Source: Lumbricus terrestris
Lineage: Eukaryota; Annelida; Clitellata; Crassiclitellata; Lumbricidae
Length of the DNA stretch: 64,000 bases
Direction of reading: 5' to 3'
Assembly (NCBI GenBank): GCA_949752735.1
Contig: OX457042.1
Span: forward strand, 34,523,789 to 34,587,788
In this document: positions 1-12,399 of the stretch, one piece after another
Numbering within the stretch: the first letter of the stretch is position 1
How the letters are laid out: each line of letters opens with the position of its first letter
Program-made: the position numbers and the translations under genes
Notes under the pieces: generated by a model
What the model was told of the DNA's origin: nothing
The model's database searches: none
Seen by the model: only the letters and a program-made list of their open reading frames with translations

Positions 1-177
1 CAGTTAAAGTGCTGGAAAATAGCAAGCATCTTTAAGCAACTTGAGTGCCCTAAGTAACCACAACAAACCCTAAAAGAAAAAAGTAACTGGGGAGGCATTA
101 TAAATCTGTAAAGATGAAAATAAACATAGGCTACAGGAACATAAATGTAAGAGGACAGTGAAATGCATGAACTGAAC

Positions 178-3100
178 CTCTTCCTTGGCAATGCGCATGT
201 CTCCCGTAACGTCAGAAAACACAGTTGGCTCAACGAAGTATCCCTTGTCTCCATGACGCTTTCCTCCGCATTGAAGCTTGGCTCCCTCACTCTTCCCTGA
301 CTCAATCAGTTCCAACACCCTCTTCAGCTGAACATCATCAACCTATTGACGCAACAATACTAAATTCAGCAACGTATTGCCATGCTGCAAGATGCATGTT
401 CAGTGTGGGCCAAAAAGTAGGGGAGAATGTCTGCAGGTTTGGGTCTTTGGGACAGGTCCTGCATTGGGACAGTGGTGGTACAGAAGTCGTCTCTATATAT
501 TATCGCGTGTGGCGCCACCCAGGGAGCGTATTTCATGTGGCGATTGATTATACATGTATGTCTTATCCTGCATTAAAAAAAGACGTTTTACAGAGATATT
601 GCAAATTTAAATTTTTTTTAAAATTATTTTTTTACTCAGGCAGTATCAACTACTGCATTCAATGTCTAGTGCTTATTTAGCTTAAAATGCCAGAACAAAA
701 TTAGTTAGAGTAGTGTATTGCAAAGCATATGGTGAAATTTGGGATTAATTCACTGAGTATTATCTCAAAAATAGTGCCCTGGCCATTGATGGCCTGCATT
801 GGGACATGTGCTCATGGCCTGCATCGTGACAATCTCAATGCAGGAAATTCATCATAAGAAATTAAACTTAAACGGTTTTACTGTATATTGTGTTAAACAG
901 AATGCTATCAGGATGGGTAAAGATATGATACATTGCACTTACTTGAAATTGACCAGTAAGTCCAATTTTTATTATGATTGCTTGGGTCAACGGAAGCTTG
1001 TTCGTACTGATTAAATTTTTGATAATATTATTGTTTAATCTACTCTAGTCACTCATTTAGATATTGTCAACTGGAATATGATATATTATACTCTATTTCT
1101 ATTAGATATGATTAGAACCAGATATATTGTTTGTCCCAATGCTCCACATACGTTGTCCCAATGCAGGACACTATGGCCTGAATTGGGACACATTTTTCAC
1201 AACGGAAAATTCTAATTTTGGGGGGTCTATTTTTGTGATAAAAATGCAATAAAATCATGTTCGGTTCATGAAACGTTGCTGTTTCGGACTATATCAACAA
1301 TATGCATGTATTACAACTAACACAGATTAAATGCCATAAAATGAAAAAATTGTCCCAATGCTGGACATTCTCCCCTACCCTCTAAGGTTTTTGCCAATAT
1401 CTTGACTAGCAATAAGACTATTTAAATGAAATTTTTCAGGCTTAGGCCTAAAGACATTTCATATAGCCTATACGTATACAATGGCCAAATGTCACCAATA
1501 TATTTGAAACATAACAAAAGTTATACCACATTTAGTGAGACCAACCACTGTTTTTGGCGATTCAAAAAACATAACTCAACAAAAAAGTAACAAATTAAGT
1601 CATATCTCAAAGAATTGTTATCAAAATGGTCAAGTACGCAGATAGGCCTATGCAATGATTATAACTGTTGGTCGGACCGAGAGCGAAAGGAACGGTCTCA
1701 GTCCAGTTAAGCAATGCATGAAGATGGAACAGCGACCAGAACGCACAGAAAAAACTGATTCTGGTAAATACTTCATTTTCACAATTGTTTCATTTCTCAC
1801 TTATACCTGATTTCAAAATTTAAAGCATCAACTCTGTTCTCAAAAGTAGCCTACTCACCTGTGGTCCACTTTCGTTCGTTGGATCAAATGGATCACCAAC
1901 TGTTCTCTTCTTGGCTCTTTCCACACTGCGCTTGACGAACTCATCATAGATGCTCTCATGGACAAAGGTTCTTGATCCAGCCACGCAGCTCTGGCCCGTG
2001 TTAAACATAACTGCCTGATGAGCCGCTTCAACGGCTTGGTCCACTAACATATTTAAAAACATAGAATGCAATGTAGATTAGTTTGATTCTAATAATTTAC
2101 ACAACTTCAGCAAATCTCACAGAAAATGCTCACCATGGAAACCAGTAAACAGGCGAATTACCAATTTATCTGATAAGCCTGATTTAGTCCAATTTACCAA
2201 TTTTTATGATGAACCTGATTTAGTTCAATTTACCAATTTATCTGATAAGCCTGATTTACTATACTATAGGTTACTATACTATTTTTGGATTTATAAAACG
2301 CGTCTCACAGTACAACATAATCAGAGGCGCTCCCAGTGCGAAGATCCCCTTGGAAAAGAACAGTTTTAAGAAAACGCGCAGAAACAGCAGTGCTTCCAGA
2401 TAAGATCTGAGTAGGAATTATAGTAGGGAGGCCATTCCAAAGCAAAAGGCCGACAGAAGAAAGTAGCAGTCCGAGACCGTGGTACAAGAAGGTCACGACG
2501 GTCTAAAGAACGGAGAGGACGCCCAGTGGTAGCAATAGTTGAGACAGGTCGCCTAATAAGATCACAGAGGAGCTGTAGGCTCTTATACATCTTATAGGTA
2601 AGAACGAGAATTTTATATTGAATCCGGACAGTCAAAGGAATCCAGTGAAGGTGCTCAGTCATGAAAGTCGAAATGTGAGACAAACGAGGGAGGCGGGCAA
2701 TCAAACGTGCAGATGCATTAAGCACCGATTGAAGAGGAGCCAGGCGGAGTTTAGGTAGGCCAATGAGTAACGAGTTACAGTAGTCAATGCGGGAACAGAT
2801 GAAGGCATGGACCATAGATGAAAAAGTCGATGAAGAGACAGATCGCCAAATGGCACGTAAACGTCGCAGATGATAGAAGCTGGACCGAGAAATATTAGCA
2901 ATATGTGTAGAGAAGAAAAGAGTATTGTCAATAGTAACACCCATGTCACGGACATTTGTCACAAAAGTAAATTGAGGAAAGTGCTTGGCAAGTAAAACGT
3001 AATCAAGCTATTAAGCTGTTGACGAGTGCCCAACCAGATCAACTGAGTCTTGGAAGAATTGAGCGAAAGACGACTTGAGGACATCCAACAATACTTATTG

Positions 3101-6100
3101 AGATCAGCAGAAAGAGATCCAATAGACTGACAGAGAGCAAGTTGTAGGGAAGAGGAGCCATGAATAAAAGTTTGGACATCATCAGCATATAGATGACCAG
3201 AGGCTGAGTGTTTAGCAAAGAGAAGCGGAATTTCAGCTGTAAACAAGATATAAAGAAGTGGACTTAATACGGATCCTTGAGGAACTCCAAATTTAACAGG
3301 AACCCATGAGGAGCGAGAATCACCTAGTATATCCATTTGGGTACGGTCAGCAAGCTATGAACGAAACCAAAGAAGAGGAAGGCCACTGAGACCAAAGGAA
3401 GTTTCAAGGCGACGCAATAGAATATCATGGTCTACCATATCAAATGCTGAAGATACATTAAACAGTGCTAGAAGAGTAACATGGGATTTATCCATAGCAG
3501 AATAGATGTCAGAAAGAAGAGAAAGAAGAGCAGTTTCAGTCGAGTGGTGAGCTCTAAAGCCAGATTGTCTAAGAGGAAGATTGATTGTTCAATATAAGGA
3601 AGAAGTTGCAAAGAAAAAAGTCGTTCCAAAGTCTTAGAGATAAAGGAAAGATTTGCAATAGGGCGATAATTTTGGCATATGCTAGGATCAAAGTTGGGGT
3701 TCTTAAGAGTGGGGAATACAACAGCACGTTTCTCAGATGCTGGAAGGTGACCATCAGAAAGAGACCTATTAAATAAGTAGACCTACAACGAAATGGGACA
3801 ATGTCATCTAGGACATCTACAATAGCAAACGGGGAGTGAATCCAATTCACATGATTTTAAATTAGAAGTAGAGAGGAGTTGACGTAGTTCTGATTCAAGG
3901 ATCGGTCGAAAATCCTTGAAAACTGATTCAGTGTAGGAAGGACTCCGAAGGAGGCGTTGAATCAGCAATGGAACAGTGAATTTAGTCCAATTTAGTTGTC
4001 CCCATGTGTTAATTTATCGGAATCTAATGTTCCACATGACATGACTATAGGGACATTATCCTAAATATTTAAATCTACTCCAATCATAGCGCAGTGAAAA
4101 CTAACGCGCACAAAGCATAGGCTGGGACTTGGTCTAGAACTCGGCGGGCCGAACGAGCAGTCGAAGGACGATCGCCGAGGCACGAAATCTTTGGCGGACG
4201 GCTGAGGCGCCGACCACATTTCCCATTTTCATCCACCAAATTAATTTTCTGACGACTTTTTAGTCATTATCTTGGTCTAAATCTCATGAAAACATAAAAA
4301 AATTTCCCTGCCAATATATATGATGACCTTTTTTTAGTCATTTGGTCGAGATTCTTCTTGGAACCTTCTTATGATGCTACCAATAGGCCTATTAATCAAA
4401 AAATGTCCTGGACGTCCTAACACTGTAAACCACTGTAAAAATTTATGATGCTGTTTAAATACTAGGGGTGGACATGAACATGGGCGGTCCCCCACCACAA
4501 ACACTGGGGGACCGTTCCCTGTCCCCCTCCCCCCGCCCCTATAGGTCTCCGCCCATGGCACAAAACAGGAGTAGCCTACCTGGAGTCGATTCCATCTTTC
4601 AACATTTGGCCTACAGCAATCTACCGGAACTAGCCAACAATTCTGGCGCAGACTAGCCTATATATTTATGACACGTTGGATTATAACATAGGTCTAACCA
4701 TATATTACCGGTAAACATGAAGGTTCCCCGGCAAGTGAAAGACTAACAAACTACTAAGTCAATTATTCAACTCCTTCGATTTCTAAAATGTCTGACTTAC
4801 AGTCAGCATCTGGAAAGATGATGTTGGGGCTCTTTCCTCCGAGTTCAAGAGTCACACGCTTTAGATTGGTCTTCCCAGCACCCTGTAGGATGAACTGCCC
4901 AACCTGCGCACATAAACAAAAGTTAGGCTAATCATCCTGTTCCCCTGCAGCATCGAATGACCAATAATTGACCATCACTTTATACTCATAAAAATGTTCC
5001 ATAAACACATGAAGTAAATTTAAAGAACAAATATCTGTGAAGAACTGAACAATGCGCACTTGCCTCTGTTGACCCAGTGAAGCTCACTTTGTTGACATCG
5101 GGATGGTTGACAATAGTGGCTCCAGCTGATGGACCGAATCCTGGTACAATGTTGACGACACCAGGTGGAAAACCAGCCTAAACAAAGCAGGATCTCTTTA
5201 TTCGCTGTTTTCCTTGAAGTCTGCAATGCCTTGCATAAGATAAACTTAATTTATATAGTCACCCCCATCATAATATCATTGGGATTTGGAAACACATAAA
5301 GGGAGCCACGCCCATAACGCCCTAGTGGTTGTGCTGAACCATTTGTTTGATCATTGACCTCAGCATCAGCTCTGCACGTTTCAGAAATGCTTTCATCTGA
5401 TGCTCATGTTGAAAAGTATAAAAATATTCGAAGTTAAACCTCTTTGAAAAGCGAGCCCATGTAGATGGCATTCAGTGGAGTTTGTTCCGCTGGCTTCAGT
5501 ACGACCGTACATCCGGCTGCAAGGGCTGGCGCGAGCTTTGCAGCCACCAAAAACATTGGAAAGTTCCACTGCAGCAGTAACAGGACAACACGCAGTTACA
5601 CTCATACAAGTCTAGCAATGCAGAATACTTAGGAACAGTGTTATCCTGCGGAGTAGCGGAACCGTAAATTCGACAGATTTTGGTCAAGCGTTACTCGCAA
5701 TATTTCGACTATTCTGCATGGCATCAGAGGCGTAGCGACCGCCCTCCGTACCCTCCAACCGGAGGGGCACCGCAAGGAAGGGGCCCTAAAGTGGCCAAAA
5801 ATGTAAGATATAACTAGGTAATTGACATTTTTGACGCTATTGTACAATCCATGCCGTTTCTTCTGACAAAGCGTGATGTAAATACTAAATACGGAATACA
5901 TGTTCACTCTTAATCCTATGTATGCATATAGGCCCACCTTAAATTAAGCCTGTATATGATACAAAATAAATGCTGCATCCCAGTTTCAGCATTGTAAGGG
6001 GCCCTCCACCCGCATAGGCGCCGAGTTGACCCAAAGAGTGTGAGTGCCCCAAACGAATGTGAAAAGAATCCGCGCGCGAGCGCGGCAAAATTTTTTGAAC

Positions 6101-9100
6101 CTTTTTTGATAGGAGAGTTACTGAAATTACCTCTGTTCATAGGCGGAGACGTGTTCATGGTGTTAGGGGACGAACTCGCGGGCAAAGGACGATTGCCGAG
6201 CAGGGAAGGGCCGAAGGGGCTTAGGGAGGGGATGTGCTCCTAACCATTTTCGATTTTTTTCTTGCCACACTGCAATGGTAGCATCTTAAGCTGCTATTTT
6301 TTTTATACAAAATTGACTGGTTTAAGACTTGAAAAGCATCCCTACCGCTGTTTAAAATAATTTCCACACAGCATGAAATAGTGTCATTTTAAGCTGTTGT
6401 CTCGTCAAAATTTCCAATTATTTCATAGTTTAAAGATATGATTTACGACTTCAAAAAATGTTCTTCCCAATTGCTTAAAGTTTTTTTTATCACTCTTTGG
6501 GTCAACATCTACTTCTCTTGGAATCCACACAGAAGAAAAGCACATGGCATCTTGGAGCACTCTTCCCTAATTGGGTCAACACTCAACAGACTCAAATTTT
6601 GCACAAGAAAAAATCTGTCTACATATTAGGCCTAACCACTATTTTAGTGAGCCAATATTAACATTGTGGAAGATAGTTTTTCAACTAGTTTTCAGTGACT
6701 TTTCACAGACAATTTAGTCAAGGCTGACTTGTTAATTAACGCAGACAAAACAATATCCAGCCTTTGTGATGCTGGGAGGTGATTCTCGCACAGTGAGGAT
6801 CACTATATAGCCTAGAATGTACAATAAACAGAAACAGTCATTCAAATGGTCGCCTTCGTCCGTAATAAAAAAAATGACTGGAGCGGATCGAATGAGCAGG
6901 ATTTCAAGGTTTCCTCGTATTCGTATGGAGTTCAGACTACCGGACGGGGTAAAACTGGAGTAATAGTAAGGTAGACTAACTGAGAAAAAAGAAAATATGT
7001 AAAAGACGCAATGATTTTCATAGATAAGCAATGTCAACTGAGAAATAATATCATAAATGCACATCTTGTTGGCTGATTTCTGGCGGTGCCCATGCATATA
7101 GCGGGCCTCGCATGGCCAATTTCGGGTGGTGCTGAGCACTCACGGGCCTCGCAGAGTCGGCGCCCATGTCCACCCGGACATAATGCTCGGAGGGGGCCAC
7201 GTTTTTTGTTGTTGCTACGGCCTTGCATGGCATCGCTCCCAAAAGGAACAGTGCCAGTGGTTATTAATAATAATTAAGCACATACATGTATATATGCTAC
7301 TAATCTATACAGGTTCAAATAGGAAGCCAGAAAATATAGGCTAACAATATAAAAAAGGAACTGGATTTGAATCTAAAACAAACTGCACTACCAAGCATAG
7401 TCCTTCTACAAAGAATTACAATAGCTTAGCTATTTGTTTGTTTGTTAGTTTGCTTGTATGCATACTTGCCATAGCGACCCTTCAATCTCTCTACTCAGAG
7501 GCGCTCCCGACTACAGCGCGACACTGCATCGGAGTTTGGCGCCAAAGTGCTGAGCAATAATTTCGAGTTAAGGACATGCCAATGAAAAGTCCCTACGCGG
7601 CGACTCGAGGTGGATTCGAACCTGCAATCCTCCGGCTGCAAGGCAACGAACATACCCACTACACCACCGCTCCCCACACTATTATACAGTTATTACACAG
7701 AAGTTACCGGAGTAATTGCTCCAACCACTCCCACTTTTGGGGGGTTTGCCTTCGTAATTCACTTTTTCCTGCGTAAAACCACTTAATCTTGCTGAGGTAG
7801 GTATACGTTGTATACCCGCGTGTAACCTCGTTTTTTGAGGTGAATCTATATGCTGTCATTTTTTACCGGAGGCAGCAGTACACCCGCGTATACCTTTGAG
7901 TACAGCCCTGGATTTGAACCTGCAACCCTCCGGCTGCAAGGCAACGAACATACCCACTACGCCACCGCTCCCCATCTTATTTTATAGCTATAGTATACAG
8001 AAGTTACCGGAGTAATTGCTCCAACCACTCCAACTGGTTCCAGCCTCGTGAAGCAGAAATTAGTTCCACCTAAAGATAGAAATGTACTGAAATAACGGAA
8101 TGTTCCTTTAAAGCAAGGTCTTGATCAGTGGCGTAGCCAGGACTTTATGATGGGGGCATAGGCGCAACCACCATATGGGACCCACGGGACGCGTCCCCCA
8201 AATTTTTTTAGAGGCTTGGGACGGTCCCCTCAACTTTCGACGAATGGACCCCCCCAACTTTCGACGAGAGGCCTAGGACAGTCCCTCCCAAATTTTGACA
8301 CCGAATGCTGCTAATAGCCGTTTCAATATAGGTTGGCATATGAAGAACGTAGCTTCACAGCATTAAGGCTGAATCAAGAGCGTTTTAATCCTGCCTGTAG
8401 GCCTATACATCTTAACCCGACAGTGTTGGCGTCTCACACAGCTTGTACGTGAAACTGTTGTTAAGTGTGAATCACGGAAACTGATCTTTGGTGATAATAT
8501 TATGTGACTCTTAAGTCTTGACTTTCTTTCAGTAGATCTATTTTCGTGTCTGATGTGAATGTTTCTGTCTTTCCAAATGCAAAATACCAGGTCATTTGCA
8601 GTCAAATGTGCTAGAAATATTATATATCATTATATGTACATACATGTAGGATTCATTAGTTACTGTATTGTTACTGTGGTAACACATGTTTACTTTTATT
8701 AATAATAATTAAGCACATAATATTATAATTTGGGAGGGACTGTCCCAGGCCTCTCGTCGAAAGTTGGGGGGGGGGAACCATTTGTCGAAAGTTGAGGGGA
8801 CCGTCCCAAGCCTCTAAAAATTTGGGGGGACGCGTCCCGTGGGTCTCTACACGATGGGCGTAGACTTTTAGGGGGAACAACGGTGGACGGTCAGGTTGTA
8901 GGCGCAACCACCCTATGGGACCCATGGGACGCGTCCCCTAACTTCTGAGAGGCTTGGGACGGTCCCCCAACTTCCGACAAGAGGCTTGGGATGGTCCCAC
9001 CCAGCCTTTGCCACAGACTGCTGCTTTGTTCTTTACTGTTTTGTTACTGTGGTAACGCATGTCTATACCCTGGGCGGTGACTTAGGGATTGGGGCAGCCG

Positions 9101-12100
9101 GGAGGGTCCTCTCCAAAGTTTGTGGTGGGAGACGGAGGTGCTTATATCCCTCCCCAATATATCAGAAATATTTAATAAATATCATCATAAATTTTTGCAG
9201 TTTTACCCACTGTCCATAATTTTGTTACGATGACAGCTTAAAATGCTACTACAACGGTAAGAAAATTTTAAAAAATGACACAATGGGAGGGACATTTATT
9301 GAAGTCTTAAACCATGTATTTATGAGAAATTATGTTGAGATGACGGCTTAAGAAATCTGAATATGTTTAGACAATGGGAGGGGACGCTTTTTAAGTCCAA
9401 AGCCACAACTATCAACCCTGAAATGACGAGCAATTTCGTAAAAATGACAGCCTAAAATGCTGCCATTGCGGAGTGGAAATTCAAAAAATTTCGAGATTGA
9501 GACTGGGCACATCCCCTTCCCAAACCCTCCCCCTGCTAGACGCCTCGCGCCTCGTCGATCCTCCTTCGGCCGTTCGTTCGTCCCCCAAAGCCAGCACCAA
9601 GTCTTCACCTATAGTCTACAGTCTACACTGTCGGGAGATGGAAATGGACACATGTTTCTCATTCTTTAGTTCCGCTCTGTGCTGATTTATATCTGCATTT
9701 GAAGCAATGGATAATTTGGATATTTGCTGCACGACTTTGCTATAATTTTGGCAACATTTTACCGTTTCTAACATAGATATGTTTCTCTGATAATAAGCGG
9801 GACTTCTGTCCCTTTTCCGGTCAGACGGAAATGAACACTCATGATTATCATTCTTTGGTCCCACTGTGTCTTAACTTATGAGTAGACCTATATTAAAATC
9901 AAGGAATATTTGTTGCATGACTTCTGTCCCTTTAGGGTAGACTTTGCATCCTCAGAAACTGCGCCATTTTTTTAAGCAATGTCAAATGTCAATTGCTATG
10001 GCTCATTAAGTGATTGATTGACTGATTTAAATTTAGACTTTCACAGATCGAGGTGGTTTAGGTACTTTTATTCCGATATCATCGTTGCAAAATTAGAGGT
10101 AAACTAGAACCCAAAATGTACTCGATTTGACATCAAATGCACAAAATTGCGTCGGTTTCTGGTGAGGGAGCTTACGACGCTCCCCCATAACCCATAATCA
10201 GGGGCGCCCGCAGGCGTACGCACTTACGCAAGTGCGTACAGCAGCGGCGCCCGTAGACGTACGCACATAGGTAAGTGCGTACAGCGCGAGGATAGAAAAG
10301 GTATGTTTTTGAAAAATTTTAGCTTGATGACTAAAAAAAAAAAAAAAAAAAAAAAAAAGGTCATCAGTTTTTTCGGCGGATAGAAAAGGTATGTTTTTGG
10401 GAAAATTTTAACTTGATGACTAAAAAAAAAAAAAAAAAAAAAGGTCATCAGTTTTTTCGGCGGATAGAAAAGGTATGTTTTTGGGAAATTTTAGCTGACT
10501 AAAAAAAAAAAAAAGTCATAAGTTTTTTCGGCGACCTAACGAAATTTTTTTTTCTGTTCGCCCCTCCTTCGAAAATTTCTGTGCGTACAAAAAAAAATCC
10601 TGCGGGCGCCGCTGCCCATAATCATTAGGGGCTTCTCGCCTTCGGCAATCGCGGCTTCGCGCGTTTCGCGCTCGCTATTATTACTCATGCTAATAATTTC
10701 CATTTGGTCCCCCAACTTTTAGGACGTGGTTGCGCCTATGGATGGGGTTGGGGCTTTATGGCCTGACCGGATGCACCTTCTAACACCAACCCAACAGTAT
10801 TACAGCAAATAGTAAGGGAATAAAGTAACAAAGGGAATAAAGTAAGAAAAACACTTGTTACTACAAGCAATTGTTTTGTTTTCCTTATTTAAGTGGATAA
10901 ATAACCTTTCAAAAAAACTTTTTCCCTAGGCCAATGGGAGTTAAACCCGAACCCCCTTGTCTACGCCACTGTACTCTTAATGCAAGTGAAATACAAATAT
11001 ATTAAACTGCATACCACGTCGCATTGAATGTGGCTTCGCGGGTTTTGCCGAGTCGTATATAAGTTACCGCACCAGTTAGAGGGATCCCCTGCCTAGAAAT
11101 ATTTTGGGTTGGCCAATGTGTCAGGAAGCTTAATATTCTTATTTAAATTCCGATATTAAAATTGGATAATTATGCAGACTAAGACTAATACGGTCAACGT
11201 TTTATTTAAGGTAAACATTACTTACTTGCAGGAATCGTCTGTCCGACAATTTTATCTGCAAGTCCCGCATAGTACCTGAAGATACCAACTGACGCGGTGA
11301 TGTCAACATGACAGGCATGCAGGAAAGGCATTCCATTGTCCAGCGTCAAAAGAGTCTTGAAAATAAAACAATCATCTAATATGATCAGGTCTAGACATAT
11401 ACAATGCACAAGTAGAAACAGGGGCGGATCCAGGGGGCCAATCCGGTCATGGCCCCCCATTTAGAAAATTCTTTATTTCTCAACAGCCATTTTGGCGTGG
11501 AAAGTGGACGTGCAGATCGTGCAGACCATCAGTTCGGCAGACCTTTACAAAAGAAGTCTATGATGACAAAAAAGTTCATCTGATTTTCCTGCGACTAAAG
11601 ATGAAATTTATCTTTGCCCAAGACCGAAAATTTTGCCCCCACCCCCTTCGAAACGTTCTGGATTCGCCACTGAGTAGGAAATAGGCTTAAGCTATATGTT
11701 TAAATTTTACATAAACGCGAGGCTCTGTAGCCTAGAAATTTAAGTGCTAGGCCTACGTACGTACACGTATCTGCAAGAACAGCTCTGGCAAATGCTTTGC
11801 TTCTAGAATTATAGAATTACAGTAACATAACTGCTTCTTAACGGTATCATTAAATCGCACGTGCTGGTTGCTCAGGCTGCATAGTTTTACACTATTTGGC
11901 GAGAGTTATAATTAACTAGATCCAATAGTGTACTGGTAATATGAACACATTAAGCCTATAGGCCGGAGTACATAATATATCCAGTATAGGATATCTACTC
12001 TAGTCTGGAGCTGCATGCTAGGTCTTGCTCCTGCGTATACCTTTGTGAGCTCTGTAGCCCTACTCTTAGTTCTCACCATTTCCGCTCCCTTCGTTCGACT

Positions 12101-12359
12101 GAACAAAGTCTGCTCTAAGTCCCTTTTGCTAAAACTTCCACTATGCAAGACCGTGCTTTCTTGGTAGTAGGACCCTCAATCTGGAATGGTCTACCTCTGA
12201 CCCTCCGCTCTTTTTGTAAAAATCCTTCTCAGGCTTTCCTCTCTCATCTTAGGACAGTTTTATTTGGCCGCGCTGAGGCTGGGTGCGCCTCTGAGTAGCC
12301 CCCTTGAAGAGGCGCTATATAAAATGCATCTAATGAATGAATGAAAGAATGAATGAATA

Positions 12360-12399
<40 letters not shown>

